Shown: positions 8,212 to 17,492, counted from the stretch's first letter. The stretch: 64,000 nt of DNA from Turneriella parva DSM 21527 (GCF_000266885.1 NC_018020.1:372001-436000); one strand, 5' to 3'. Program-made: numbers and translations. The notes: generated by a model not told the origin, from the letters alone.

Positions 8212-8357
8212 GCCATTGGTCAGATTATCTGAATCTCAGCGACAATCTTTTTTGAAGAGCCCGGCCGAATTAATTTAGCTGACGGCTGAACTGCGAGTAC
8301 GTTTGATATCCTCATCATTCGGCGCACCGGCAGCATGGCGCGCGTTAAGGGGTAAAC

Positions 8358-8966
8358 ATGGCATACCGAAGGCTGATTGGCGCAAGCGCGAGCGAAGACA
8401 GACTCGAAAAGCTGATCGAAGACCGGCTGAAGCCCGGCGCAGATAAAGAGCGCATCGACAGCCGCATATGGGATCTCTTCGGCGAAACGTGGGCTATTAT
8501 GTTCACCGATCTTTCGGGGTTTTCGCGCAACGTTGCGAAATTTGGTATCATTCACTTTTTGCAGACGATATACGAATCAGAGCGCCTGTTGATTCCCCTG
8601 ATTGAAGAAAACGATGGCATTCTGCTGAAGGCCGAAGGTGACAGCCTGCTGGTGATTTTTCGCAATCCCGATAAGGCGGTGCAGGCTGCGGTCGCGATGC
8701 AGCGGCAACTCTTGCAGTATAATACCGACAAGACCGACGAAGAAAAGGTTCTACTCTGCGTCGGTCTCGGTTACGGCCCGGTGCTTCGTATCGGCGATAT
8801 CGATGTTTTTGGCCACGAGGTCAATTCGGCGAGCAAACTCGGTGAAGACACAGCGAAAGCCTATGAAATTCTGGTGACACCTGCCGTGCGAGAAGTTTTC
8901 AAGAGTCGTGCGGATGTCAAATTCACCGAAGCCGATGGCCATTTCAGCCTCAGCTGGCGCGAGTGA
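8358..8966 (+). CDS. class III adenylate/guanylate cyclase catalytic-domain protein
   Basis: A 202-aa soluble protein that is almost entirely a class III nucleotidyl cyclase domain. Metal-binding Asp51 is in MFTDLSGFS and Asp95 in LLKAEGDSLLVIF. Lys91 is in the base-selecting position expected for an adenylate cyclase, followed by IGDIDVFGHEVNSASKLGED. The transition-state motif NxxxR appears as NSASK (Asn156, Lys160), so Lys replaces the usual Arg; activity may be altered. There is no membrane or sensory domain, though the first ~40 residues could form a helical dimerisation segment. Single gene, separated by a hairpin from the OmpA-type gene. Confidence 0.8.
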   Translation: MAYRRLIGASASEDRLEKLIEDRLKPGADKERIDSRIWDLFGETWAIMFTDLSGFSRNVAKFGIIHFLQTIYESERLLIPLIEENDGILLKAEGDSLLVIFRNPDKAVQAAVAMQRQLLQYNTDKTDEEKVLLCVGLGYGPVLRIGDIDVFGHEVNSASKLGEDTAKAYEILVTPAVREVFKSRADVKFTEADGHFSLSWRE

Positions 8967-9020
8967 TACGGGTTAATATCTGTTCGCGAAAACGGCTGGG
9001 AAAAATGGCCTCGAAAGCAA

Positions 9021-9052
9021 CACCGGCTACCGCAATATGGCGGTAACCGGCG
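9021..9052. terminator. hairpin between convergent genes
   Basis: ccggctaccgc (9023-9033) pairs with gcggtaaccgg (9040-9050), one mismatch, six-base loop. It lies between the cyclase stop (8966) and the OmpA-lipoprotein stop (9059), so it probably terminates both. No T-tract. Confidence 0.6.
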
Positions 9053-9058
9053 TACTGA

Positions 9059-9589
9059 TCAGCCGGCCTTAACGACTTTAAATGTCACGCGGCGGTTCTT
9101 TTCACGCGAGAGGTTCTCGTCACGTTCTGCAGAGCCCGCACCGCGATACGTCATCTTTTCTTTGGGGATTCCGTTTTTCACGAAATAGTTGTAAACGTCT
9201 TTGGCGCGCTGGCGTGAGAGGCCGCCTTTGCCGTCGTCTTTGCGCTTATCTTTTTCAGGGTGCTGGTTATGGTGGCCGGTGATTTCGAGCACGTAACCTT
9301 CTGGCATTTCAGCGACAACTTCTTTGACGGTTGCGAGCGAACCTTTTGCCGACGCACCTGCGCCTTTCGCGTCAAAAGCGGGCAAACCCACAACCGCGAC
9401 TTTGGCGAGCTTCTCGTTGGCCGAGTCTACGCCTGAGTCAAGACCGGCTGAACGCGTATTCGCGGCAGGCGCGGGCTCTGGCGCTGCAGGCGGTGGTGTG
9501 ACCTCAGCTTTTTTTTCTTCTGTTGAACTACAGGCAGCAAAGCCAATAGTGAGCGCGCCGATGAGCGCTGTGATGAATAGTTTTTTCAT
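9059..9589 (-). CDS. OmpA-family lipoprotein
   Basis: A 176-aa lipoprotein. MKKLFITALIGALTIGFAAC gives a clean signal with lipobox Cys20; GAGGA 7 nt upstream supports the ATG at 9589 rather than the longer frame. A Pro/Ala linker (~30-45) leads to a C-terminal OmpA/Pal-like peptidoglycan-binding domain: VLEITGHHNQHPEKD, LSRQRAKDVYNYFVKNGI, YRGAGSAE and NRRVTFKV. The family's usual GHTD is GHHN here. Likely tethers outer membrane to peptidoglycan, in the manner of Pal/Loa22-type spirochaetal proteins. Monocistronic and divergent from the desaturase gene. Confidence 0.85.
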   Translation of the reverse strand: MKKLFITALIGALTIGFAACSSTEEKKAEVTPPPAAPEPAPAANTRSAGLDSGVDSANEKLAKVAVVGLPAFDAKGAGASAKGSLATVKEVVAEMPEGYVLEITGHHNQHPEKDKRKDDGKGGLSRQRAKDVYNYFVKNGIPKEKMTYRGAGSAERDENLSREKNRRVTFKVVKAG

Positions 9590-9747
9590 TTTTATATCCT
9601 CAAAAAGTCGCGCGAAATTTTGGCACAGCCGAGGGCCACGCATGCGCGAGTTGGGCAGTTCATCCGATTTCAGCGCTGTGCGTCAACCATAAACAACTGA
9701 ATCCAAAACCTACTTGACGGGCTGATTTTGCGGGCCATTCGGCAGAT

Positions 9748-10689
9748 ATGCTCCGTTACGCTGCCGACTGGCGCACGCTCTTCTTTGTCGCTATCTATTG
9801 CACTCTGGTTTATGTGGGGTTCGCCTTCTGGGAGCAAATGGAGATATGGCAGGTCGTGCTGCTTTTTATTGCGATGTGTAATTTTTCATTCTTCAGCGCA
9901 GTCATGGTCCATAATACCATACACTGCCCCATATTTCAGCAACGGTGGATGAATAAAGTCTTTCAGCATTTTCTCTCTTTTTGCTACGGCCACGCCGTGA
10001 GTGCGTTCGTACCGGGTCACAACTTCAGCCACCACAAATACACGCAGCGTGAAAAAGATGTGATGCGCACGACGAAGATGCGCTGGCGCTGGAACCTTCT
10101 GAACCAGCTGTTTTTCTTTCATACGATGCTACCCGATATCATGCGCGATGAAAATCGCTTCGTCAGCGCCATGCGCAAAGAGCGTCCGGCATGGTTCTGG
10201 CAATACTGGACAGAAATGATTATTTTTATCGCGACGCAGGCAGTGCTCGCATACCTGAACTGGAAAGCATTTCTGCTGCTCGTACTGATTCCGCACCACT
10301 ACGGCGTTTGGGGCATTGTCGGGGTTAATTTTTGGCAGCACGACGGCTGTGACCCTGACCATCAATACAACCACTCGCGCACCTTCACCGGCAAGCTGCT
10401 CAATTGGTTTGCCTTTAACAATGGTTACCACGGCATGCACCACGACCAGCCAACACTGCATTGGAGCCTTCTGCCAGAATACCACAACAGACTTATACAT
10501 CCGCATATTCACCCAGCGCTCGAGCAGAAAAGCCTTGTGGTTTATCTTTGGAAAACACTGATCTACCCCGCAAAGCGCCTGACCTATGACGGCAAACCGG
10601 TTGTACTGCCCCCGAAAGTAAAAGACGGTGATTGGGTTGCCGAGCTGCGTGTGAATGCCAACGCGCTCGATCTCGGAGCCGAAGCTTAA
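9748..10689 (+). CDS. membrane fatty acid desaturase
   Basis: A 313-aa di-iron membrane desaturase/hydroxylase. Three histidine boxes are in the canonical order: VHNTIH (~51-56), GHNFSHHKYTQ (~91-101) and HGMHHDQPTLHW (~231-242). An additional WQHDGCDPDHQYNHSRT stretch lies between boxes 2 and 3. Hydrophobic helices surround them (~12-60, ~165-195). Probably introduces a double bond into acyl chains, modulating membrane fluidity; a sphingolipid- or carotenoid-type hydroxylase cannot be excluded. Its TAA stop overlaps the ATG of the next gene (TAATG), so the two are translationally coupled. Confidence 0.82.
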   Translation: MLRYAADWRTLFFVAIYCTLVYVGFAFWEQMEIWQVVLLFIAMCNFSFFSAVMVHNTIHCPIFQQRWMNKVFQHFLSFCYGHAVSAFVPGHNFSHHKYTQREKDVMRTTKMRWRWNLLNQLFFFHTMLPDIMRDENRFVSAMRKERPAWFWQYWTEMIIFIATQAVLAYLNWKAFLLLVLIPHHYGVWGIVGVNFWQHDGCDPDHQYNHSRTFTGKLLNWFAFNNGYHGMHHDQPTLHWSLLPEYHNRLIHPHIHPALEQKSLVVYLWKTLIYPAKRLTYDGKPVVLPPKVKDGDWVAELRVNANALDLGAEA

Positions 10690-11645
10690 TGGCAACTGCC
10701 GCGGCCAACAACCAAAAGAAGATTTCATACCGGGCCAAAGAGGTCACGAAATGCCCGGTCTGCGCAACGACGCATTTTAAAGAAGAATTGTTATCGGGCA
10801 GCGGGCGCCTCATTGCCGGCAAACTGACGCAAGAACTGCAGCGCCTTTACGAAGACAATAAAAAGTGGGGAAAAATCAACCCGCTCGTCTACCACGTGCA
10901 GGTGTGCCCAAAATGCCTGTTTGCTGCTTTTCCCAAAGATTTCACGACACTCACCTCAGAAGAAATTCTTGCGTTAAAGAACACTGTCGCGCACAGACAG
11001 AAAGTCGTTGAAACGTTTTTTGGCAAATATGACATGGGCGAAAACCGCAGCATCGTTCACGGCGCGATCGCGTACATGCTCAATGTCGACTGCTACCACC
11101 TGCGTGGGCCGGCGAGTGCACCGACCCCCAAAAAGGCCGTTTCAGCGATACGCGCCGCATGGCTGCTCGACGATCTCTTCAAAGAAGCAAACTATCGCCC
11201 CTATGATAAACTGCGTGACTTTTATTATGTCGAGGCCGCCCGTTATTACAAGCGGGTGCTCGACACGATGACCTCGGGCATTGAACCGATGGAAGAATCG
11301 GCGTACATTCTCGGCCCATCGCTTGACTTTAACTGGGCATTTGATGGCGTCATTTATTTGAATTCGTATCTGACACGCAAGTTCATCGACCAGATGGCAA
11401 CCAACCCCAAAGATAAATATGCTATTATGGATAGTTCGCGCCGCTACCTGTCAAAGCTCTATGGCAGCGGCAAATCGTCAAAAAGCCGGCCGTCGGTGAT
11501 TATCGACATGGCCAAAGAACTCTATGACGAGATGGGCAAAATGATGGAGCGCTTTCGTATTGAATACGACCCCGCATTTGCAGAACAAAAGGCCAAAGAG
11601 GCAGCAGAAGCTGCTGCCATCGTCGCGGCGGCTCAGAAAGCTTAA
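10689..11645 (+). CDS. DUF2225-type protein with two CxxC pairs
   Basis: A 318-aa probably cytoplasmic protein. The ATG at 10689 overlaps the desaturase stop; a longer in-frame start upstream lies inside the desaturase gene and is not needed. Two zinc-ribbon-like pairs, KCPVCATTHF (~20) and QVCPKCLFAAFPKDF (~75), match the DUF2225 family seen in spirochaetes and Firmicutes. The remainder is helical with tetratricopeptide-like spacing (SAIRAAWLLDDLFKEANYR, YYVEAARYYKRVLD) and a charged C-terminal helix rich in Glu, Lys and Ala. Function unknown. Coupling to a desaturase may be operonic convenience. Confidence 0.7.
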   Translation: MATAAANNQKKISYRAKEVTKCPVCATTHFKEELLSGSGRLIAGKLTQELQRLYEDNKKWGKINPLVYHVQVCPKCLFAAFPKDFTTLTSEEILALKNTVAHRQKVVETFFGKYDMGENRSIVHGAIAYMLNVDCYHLRGPASAPTPKKAVSAIRAAWLLDDLFKEANYRPYDKLRDFYYVEAARYYKRVLDTMTSGIEPMEESAYILGPSLDFNWAFDGVIYLNSYLTRKFIDQMATNPKDKYAIMDSSRRYLSKLYGSGKSSKSRPSVIIDMAKELYDEMGKMMERFRIEYDPAFAEQKAKEAAEAAAIVAAAQKA

Positions 11646-11709
11646 GATTTCGCGATACGTTTTCGCTGAAGCAGGGAGTGCAGCGAGAATCGATTATGAC
11701 TGCAATTTT

Positions 11710-13890
11710 TCAATGAGCAGACAACTTTGCCAGAAACGAAATTACCTCAGTTTGATCACGCAGAATATAGCGCGCGGCGCTGCGTGCCCTGCCCACCTTG
11801 ATAGTGTGGCTCGTCGCCGGCAGCATGCGAAACATGTCTTCGTCGGTCGTGTCGTCACCCGCAGCGAGAATAAAATCGTACCGCTGGTGGCGAGAGAGTG
11901 CCATAAGCGCAACACCTTTATTCACACCGTTGTTGCGTACCTCAACATTGTTATTGCCCTGAATAACATCAATATTCATGCTCGCCGTGAATTGCAGAAG
12001 CGTGTCATACAGTTCTAAAATTCTTTCGCGAATAAAGCCCATATCACCTTGCGCCCGGCGGTAATGAAAGACAATCGACCGTTCTTTCTGTTCGATAGTT
12101 GTACCCGGCAGACGCCGATGGTACTTTTGCATAATGGGGGCAATCTTCAAAAACCAATCGGCGCCCGCCGGCACCAGCGGCGTCCATTCGCTTGAGTGCG
12201 CCGGGCGATAAAAGGCTCCGTGTTCTGCCACAAGGCCAATGCGCTTGTCAGCGAAATGCAGACTCAAGAATTCTCGATTGCGGCCGCTAACGATAAAGAG
12301 GTCCGTTCGCGCGTCATCGCAAAGGTTCTGCAAGACGGATATCAGCCCGGGGCCGGGCACTGCATCTTCAGGTTTGGCGGCAAAACCGACAAGTGTGCCG
12401 TCGTAATCGAGAAACAGCGAGCGCCGCTTCGCAGATCTGTACGCTTCGACGACTGAGCGTTCGACATCAAACGCAAGATATTTTTTACGTTCGGAGTTTC
12501 TGCTTTGCTGCGTTTCGTTGAGGCATTCCATAATCTCGCCCAACCACGAATGGATATTCTGTTCGCGCAGATAGGCACGCATGGGTTCATTGCGTTCGAT
12601 CTGCTCACTTCGGGGAATTTCGAGCGCCTGCTTGATGGCGTCTGCGATCTCTGAACAGCTATTGGGGTTTATCATGATCGCACCGGTCAGCTCACCTGCC
12701 GCACCCGCCATCTCGCTCAAGATCAGCACACCCGAACCGTCGGTTCTCGCCGCCAGATATTCTTTCGCTATCAGGTTCATACCATCTCTAAGCGGAGTCA
12801 CCAGCGCGATATCGGTCGTGCGGTAGAGCCCTATGACTTCACGGGTCGATAGGTTTGTATATTGGTAGAAAATCGGCGCCCAGTCAGCTCTTGAAAAACG
12901 GCCATTGATGCGACCAATCTGCTCGTCGAGCTGCGTCTTCAGGTCTTGGTATTTGTCGACGCCAACCCGGCTCGGCACTGCGACGACGTGCAGCTGCACG
13001 CGCCCGTGCATTGCGGGAAATTTCTCAAGAAAGAGCCGATAACCTTCGAGACGATTGAGAATCCCTTTCGTGTAATCGAGGCGGTCTATGGACAAAATTT
13101 TTCTGAGTCCAGGCACAGAGAGTTCTTGACCAGCTTGTGCTCCATCGCCCGCGTAGAGATCATAATCGATACCCATTGGAAACGTTTCAGCCTTGCATAC
13201 CCTGTCTTGCACGGTAATTTCACCGAGAGCGTGTTCAAACCCGAGAATTCGGCGAACGCAGTGCAAAAAGTGCTCACGGTATTCATGCGTATGAAAGCCG
13301 ACGAGATCGGCAGCAACCAGCCCTGCGAGCAAATCGGCCCGCCACCGCCCGGGCAGCAGTCGAAACAGTTCAAAATGTGGAAACGGAATGTGCAGAAAGA
13401 AACAAATTTGGTTTTCCGGGAAAAGGTCTCGCAACAGGCGCGGCAGCAGCATCAGGTGGTAGTCGTTGACGAAAATTATATCCCCCGGCTTGACAATCTC
13501 GGCGATGCGGTTACAGTATTCGATGTTCACCTCAACATAGACCCGCCAGTATTCATCATCGTATTGCGTCAGCATCGGAAATGAATGGAAAAGCGGCCAC
13601 AGGGTCTTGTTGCAGAATCCGTCGTAGAATTTCTCCATTTGGTCTGGCGAGAGAAACACCGGTACGAATGTGTCGCCTACCGATTCACTGTATGCGGCGA
13701 ATTTTTCGGGCGCAATTTCTCCGGGCCAGCCCACCCACTTGTGCTGAAAATTTTCAGTTTCTTTACGTCGCGAGGCAATATACGAGTTGATACCCGTGGC
13801 GACGCCACCGGTCGACTGCTTGACGCGCATTCTACCGCCCGATTCTCTGAATTCGAATGGCAACCGATTCGAGACGACAATGAGTTGCAT
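11710..13890 (-). CDS. bifunctional trehalose-6-phosphate synthase/phosphatase (OtsA-OtsB fusion)
   Basis: A 726-aa fusion that makes trehalose from UDP-glucose and glucose-6-phosphate in one polypeptide. Residues ~1-470 are the GT20 synthase: IVVSNRLPFEF, STGGVATGI, NDYHLMLLPRLLRD, FFLHIPFPHFELFRLLPG, and SIDRLDYTKGI. Residues ~485-726 are the HAD phosphatase: LFLDYDGTLVGF (~491-502, nucleophile Asp), IVSGRNREFL, VRNNGVNKGVAL and AAGDDTTDEDMF. All key motifs are intact in both halves, so both activities are expected. It is divergent (55 bp) from a GH15 enzyme likely to act on trehalose, forming a trehalose turnover pair. Confidence 0.93.
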   Translation of the reverse strand: MQLIVVSNRLPFEFRESGGRMRVKQSTGGVATGINSYIASRRKETENFQHKWVGWPGEIAPEKFAAYSESVGDTFVPVFLSPDQMEKFYDGFCNKTLWPLFHSFPMLTQYDDEYWRVYVEVNIEYCNRIAEIVKPGDIIFVNDYHLMLLPRLLRDLFPENQICFFLHIPFPHFELFRLLPGRWRADLLAGLVAADLVGFHTHEYREHFLHCVRRILGFEHALGEITVQDRVCKAETFPMGIDYDLYAGDGAQAGQELSVPGLRKILSIDRLDYTKGILNRLEGYRLFLEKFPAMHGRVQLHVVAVPSRVGVDKYQDLKTQLDEQIGRINGRFSRADWAPIFYQYTNLSTREVIGLYRTTDIALVTPLRDGMNLIAKEYLAARTDGSGVLILSEMAGAAGELTGAIMINPNSCSEIADAIKQALEIPRSEQIERNEPMRAYLREQNIHSWLGEIMECLNETQQSRNSERKKYLAFDVERSVVEAYRSAKRRSLFLDYDGTLVGFAAKPEDAVPGPGLISVLQNLCDDARTDLFIVSGRNREFLSLHFADKRIGLVAEHGAFYRPAHSSEWTPLVPAGADWFLKIAPIMQKYHRRLPGTTIEQKERSIVFHYRRAQGDMGFIRERILELYDTLLQFTASMNIDVIQGNNNVEVRNNGVNKGVALMALSRHQRYDFILAAGDDTTDEDMFRMLPATSHTIKVGRARSAARYILRDQTEVISFLAKLSAH

Positions 13891-13945
13891 GCGACTTTAT
13901 GGTATTCATGAAGCTTGCGACAAGGGTTTTTGCTTTTTCTGACGC

Positions 13946-15784
13946 ATGACTGAAGCAAGCACGAAAAATACTAACTACGATTCGCTCTCGCTGGCCAGTT
14001 ACGGGGTAATCGGCGATACGCGCACAGCGGTTCTTGTATCGGCCACCGGCTCAATCGATTGGGCATGTTTTCCCGATTTTGATTCCCCTTCAGTTTTTGG
14101 CCGCCTTCTCGGCCGCGGTGCGGGAGAGTTCTCAATAGCGCCGACCGATGCGTACCGCTCGCATCAATTTTATGAATCGGGAACCAACATCGTGGTTACA
14201 GAATTTGTCTGCGATTCGGGTCGGTTGCGAGTGCGCGATTTTATGCCTTATGTACCGAATCGCAAAGTAGCGACGGCAGAAATTCACCGAACCGTAGAAT
14301 GCATCGAAGGCCAGGTGCGCGTGCGATTGTTTTTTTCACCTCGATTCAACTACGGCCGCGAAAAGGCAAATGTGGTGGTGAAATCGCATGGGGCGATCTT
14401 CTCGGCTGCTGAAAATTCACTGACACTTTCATCGCCCACACCATTGTCAGCGAGCGACGGAGCCGCCGGCACCACGTTCACAATGGCGACAGGCGAAGAG
14501 CTTTCATTTGTCGCCGACTGGGGAGCAACTGAAGTTTACCCGGTGCGCAGTTACCAGACTTATCGCCGCATCTGGGAAACGCGCAAGGCGTGGCGACAAT
14601 GGATTGGCCGACTTGCCTACCACGGCAGATACCGTGATGCAGTTGAACGTTCGCTGTTAACGCTGAAATTACTTTCTTACGAACCGACAGGCGCCATAAT
14701 CGCAGCGCCGACGACGTCATTACCCGAATGGATAGGCGGCTCGCGCAATTGGGATTACCGCTACACATGGATTCGCGACTCTGCGTTTATTCTGGGGGCG
14801 TTTTTTCGTGCGGGGTTTATCGATGAAGGCACAGCCTATTTTGATTTTATTCTGAAGAGGGTATTCAAGGGGCGTGATCTGCGCATTCTGTACGATATTC
14901 ACGGCCGCGAAAACCCTACCGAAGCTGAGCTGCAGCACCTCGAAGGGTACGCTGGTTCTGGCCCGGTACGCATCGGCAACGGGGCCGCAGAGCAGCACCA
15001 ACTCGACATCTATGGCAGCCTGCTCGATGCCGCCTGGTTATATTATCAGCACGGTGGAGTGATCACTTCAACAGAATGGCAGGCCTTAACAGACATCATC
15101 GCTCTCGTCATGAACAAATGGCGCGATACCGATTCAGGCATCTGGGAGGCGCGGTCAGAAGAGCAGCACTATACCTATTCGAAAATCTGGGCGTGGGTGG
15201 CGCTCGACCGCGCTGTGAAGCTGGCAAGCCGTCTGGGTCTTGTCGACCAGGTAGAAACGTGGGCACGTGAAGCCGACACCATTAAGGCGCACGTGCTTGA
15301 GGGCGCATGGAACGAATCATTGCAGAGCTTCACACAATATTATGGTTCACCGACTATTGATGCTGCTCTGCTCGTCATGGCCGAAACCGGGTTTATCGAC
15401 GTGAATGATGCTCGTTTTGTCAGTACACTCGAAAAGATCAAAAACTCGCTGGGCGACGAGCTAACCCCGCTATTCTACCGTTATGATTCGGGTGCGTTCG
15501 ACGACGGTATTCGCGAACCCGAAGGCCGCTTTTTGCTGATGTCGTTCTGGTATATCGATTGCCTGATTTTGCTGAAAAAACTGCCTGAGGCACGGGCGGC
15601 CCTCGAGCAAATGATTGCGATGGCAACACCGCTCGGCCTCTACAGCGAATGTTTAGACACCGCCGCAGATACTCCGTATCGCTTTCTGGGCAATTTTCCG
15701 CAAGGGTTCAGCCATCTCGGGCTGGTGAATTCGATTTTCAAGCTCGACCAGATGCGGCGCGCAATGGAAGCGGGTGACGCCTGA
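13946..15784 (+). CDS. glycoside hydrolase family 15 protein, probable trehalase or glucoamylase
   Basis: A 612-aa cytoplasmic GH15 enzyme. The N-terminal trehalase-like domain has LASYGVIGDTRTAVLVS and GSIDWACFPDFDSPSVFG. The (alpha/alpha)6 barrel contains WIGGSRNWDYRYTWIRDSAF (~261-280), the catalytic acid in IWEARSEEQHYTYSK (Glu ~401) and the second carboxylate in GLYSECLD (~563-570), followed by LGNFPQGFSHLGLV. GH15 members with this N-domain include bacterial trehalases and glucoamylases. The divergent otsAB fusion next door favours trehalose as substrate, by inference. No signal peptide. Confidence 0.85.
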   Translation: MTEASTKNTNYDSLSLASYGVIGDTRTAVLVSATGSIDWACFPDFDSPSVFGRLLGRGAGEFSIAPTDAYRSHQFYESGTNIVVTEFVCDSGRLRVRDFMPYVPNRKVATAEIHRTVECIEGQVRVRLFFSPRFNYGREKANVVVKSHGAIFSAAENSLTLSSPTPLSASDGAAGTTFTMATGEELSFVADWGATEVYPVRSYQTYRRIWETRKAWRQWIGRLAYHGRYRDAVERSLLTLKLLSYEPTGAIIAAPTTSLPEWIGGSRNWDYRYTWIRDSAFILGAFFRAGFIDEGTAYFDFILKRVFKGRDLRILYDIHGRENPTEAELQHLEGYAGSGPVRIGNGAAEQHQLDIYGSLLDAAWLYYQHGGVITSTEWQALTDIIALVMNKWRDTDSGIWEARSEEQHYTYSKIWAWVALDRAVKLASRLGLVDQVETWAREADTIKAHVLEGAWNESLQSFTQYYGSPTIDAALLVMAETGFIDVNDARFVSTLEKIKNSLGDELTPLFYRYDSGAFDDGIREPEGRFLLMSFWYIDCLILLKKLPEARAALEQMIAMATPLGLYSECLDTAADTPYRFLGNFPQGFSHLGLVNSIFKLDQMRRAMEAGDA

Positions 15785-15857
15785 CCCAGGCGCCTACCGG
15801 CTAAAATATTACTTCAATCCCACACCGGGCAGACCGAAAATAGAATCGTAGACTGCC

Positions 15858-16655
15858 ATGGATAAAGCATATATGATCGGTTTCGGGGTCGCCCTCGGCG
15901 TCCTTGTTTTGGGGGTCGAAGCCTCGGGCGTTGCCTGGAGCGCGCTCTATGACCTTGCCTCGATCTTCATCACCTTCGGTGGTGCTTCTGCGACCACGAT
16001 GATGCAGAACCCCTTTGAACTGACGATGAATATCCACAAGATCTATAAACTCGCATGGCTGAAGAACGAAATCGATATTAACCGTTACGTTTTGCAGATC
16101 GTATCACTCTCAGAAATCGCACGCCGTGAAGGTATTCTGGCGCTCGAAGACCACGTCGATAAGCTCGACAGTAAGTTTCTGACCAAAGCGCTGCAGATGA
16201 TCATCGACGGTACCGACCCCGAAATTGCCAAGCGCGTTATGCGCATTGAAATCGAGGCCCTCGAAGGCCGCCACGCGGGCAATCGCGGCTGGTTCGACAC
16301 GCTCGCCACGATGGGCCCTGCGTTTGGTATGCTCGGTACCCTCATCGGCCTTGTGGGTATGCTTTCGAACCTCGGAGGTGACACTTCGGGCCTGGGTAAA
16401 GCGATGGCCGCCGCCCTCATTACGACCCTCTACGGTTCATTTCTCGCCAACGTTTTTGCAATACCCACAAACAATAAGCTCAAAGGCCGTACCGAAGCCG
16501 AAGTGATGCTCATGAACATGCTGCTCGAAGGTGTCATGTCGATTCAGGCCGGTGAAAACCCGAAAGTTATTATGGATAAACTGCTCTGCTTCGTCGACCC
16601 CTCAGCGCGCGAAGCGCTCATTAAACAGCGTGAAGCCGAGGGTGGCAGCAACTAA
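15858..16655 (+). CDS. motA: flagellar motor stator protein MotA
   Basis: A 265-aa inner-membrane stator subunit that couples ion flow through MotA/MotB to rotation of the periplasmic flagella. Four membrane helices: ~6-24 and ~30-47 at the N-terminus, then FDTLATMGPAFGMLGTLIGL (~147-166) and ALITTLYGSFLANVFAIP (~185-202), which carry the conserved Pro and Gly-Thr residues of TM3/TM4. The cytoplasmic loop between helices 2 and 3 has the charged KRVMRIEIEALEGRH region that contacts FliG. The gene is followed two bases later by motB. No clear sigma-28 promoter or strong ribosome-binding site was visible upstream. Confidence 0.93.
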   Translation: MDKAYMIGFGVALGVLVLGVEASGVAWSALYDLASIFITFGGASATTMMQNPFELTMNIHKIYKLAWLKNEIDINRYVLQIVSLSEIARREGILALEDHVDKLDSKFLTKALQMIIDGTDPEIAKRVMRIEIEALEGRHAGNRGWFDTLATMGPAFGMLGTLIGLVGMLSNLGGDTSGLGKAMAAALITTLYGSFLANVFAIPTNNKLKGRTEAEVMLMNMLLEGVMSIQAGENPKVIMDKLLCFVDPSAREALIKQREAEGGSN

Positions 16656-16657
16656 AA

Positions 16658-17449
16658 ATGGCGCAGAAGTGCCCACCATGCGTACAGAAAGTACCCGAAT
16701 ACATGTCGACGTATGGGGACTTCATCACCCTGCTGCTCTGCTTTTTTATCGCGATCTACCAGCCGCCGACGCCGGTTAAAGTTTCTGAAATGCGGATTAT
16801 GTTGTCGCCCTTTCAGGGCTCACGCGGCATCATGCCCGGCGGCAACACGCTCTCGAAACAGAAACTCGAAGACATGGGCCTCACCGTTGAAGCGATGCCT
16901 GCTGAAGTGAAAGGAAAGGTACAATCGAAAGAAAAGTACCAGGTCAAACAGATATTCGAAGACGAAATAAAAAAGAAGAAAATCAAAATCACCGAAGAAG
17001 AGCGCGGTATCGTTATCAGCCTCATCGGCGACGGCTATTATGCTCCGGGGTCGGCGAAGCTCACAGAACAAGGTCGCACGATTCTGACAAAAATCTCTGA
17101 TGTGCTCGGCCGCATGGATTCATACACGCGCATCGAAGGTTATGCCGACGACGAAATGACGGCAAGACCGCAGGGCGAATTTTACGAGTCAGCATGGGAA
17201 CTCGCCGCGCAGCGAGCGATCAATGCCTTGCGCTTTCTCGAAGAGAAAAACGACGTGCCCGCAGAAAAACTCTCAGCAGCGACGTTTGGCAAGACGCGAC
17301 AGCTCACGCAATCGGGAACCCCTGAAGCGCGCGCACTCAACCGCCGTATAGACGTCATTATTCTTTCGGGTAAAAACCAGACGCGCTCTTACAAAGACTC
17401 CGCGCTGCCTGAGGGTCGCGTACCTCAGACCGAAACCAGCGTACCTTAA
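16658..17449 (+). CDS. motB: flagellar motor stator protein MotB
   Basis: A 263-aa partner of MotA that anchors the stator to peptidoglycan. A short N-terminus with CPPC and KVPEYM leads to the single membrane helix; STYGDFITLLLCFFIAIY contains the ion-binding Asp21. A plug/linker follows, then the OmpA-like domain with VISLIGDGYYAPGSAKLTEQ, YTRIEGYADDE, ELAAQRAINALRFLEE and ARALNRRIDVIILS. It is 2 bp downstream of motA in one operon. The CPPC before the membrane helix is less usual. Tyr-Gly-Asp in place of the commoner hydrophobic-Asp context does not tell proton from sodium specificity. Confidence 0.92.
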   Translation: MAQKCPPCVQKVPEYMSTYGDFITLLLCFFIAIYQPPTPVKVSEMRIMLSPFQGSRGIMPGGNTLSKQKLEDMGLTVEAMPAEVKGKVQSKEKYQVKQIFEDEIKKKKIKITEEERGIVISLIGDGYYAPGSAKLTEQGRTILTKISDVLGRMDSYTRIEGYADDEMTARPQGEFYESAWELAAQRAINALRFLEEKNDVPAEKLSAATFGKTRQLTQSGTPEARALNRRIDVIILSGKNQTRSYKDSALPEGRVPQTETSVP

Positions 17450-17455
17450 AAGCAT

Positions 17456-17492
17456 AGGTGAGCAGCCACCGCAATGCGATGGCGGCTCACCT
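17456..17492. terminator. long hairpin after motB, shared with convergent gene
   Basis: aggtgagc (17456-17463) pairs with gctcacct (17485-17492). The inner gccaccgc and gcgatggc arms extend the stem with one mismatch on each side, leaving a small loop. It lies between the motB stop and the TPR lipoprotein stop, overlapping the latter. Confidence 0.65.

Noticed and set aside
11663-11686. tcgctg/cagcga hairpin between the DUF2225 gene and the trehalose gene
   Set aside because: Only six pairs with a 12-base loop and no T-run; too weak to call.
15778-15792. cgcctg/caggcg hairpin after the GH15 gene
   Set aside because: Six pairs overlapping the stop codon; could arise by chance in GC-rich sequence.
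15785-15857. Sigma-28 flagellar promoter before motA
   Set aside because: A TAAA is present, but no CCGATAA-like element at proper spacing.
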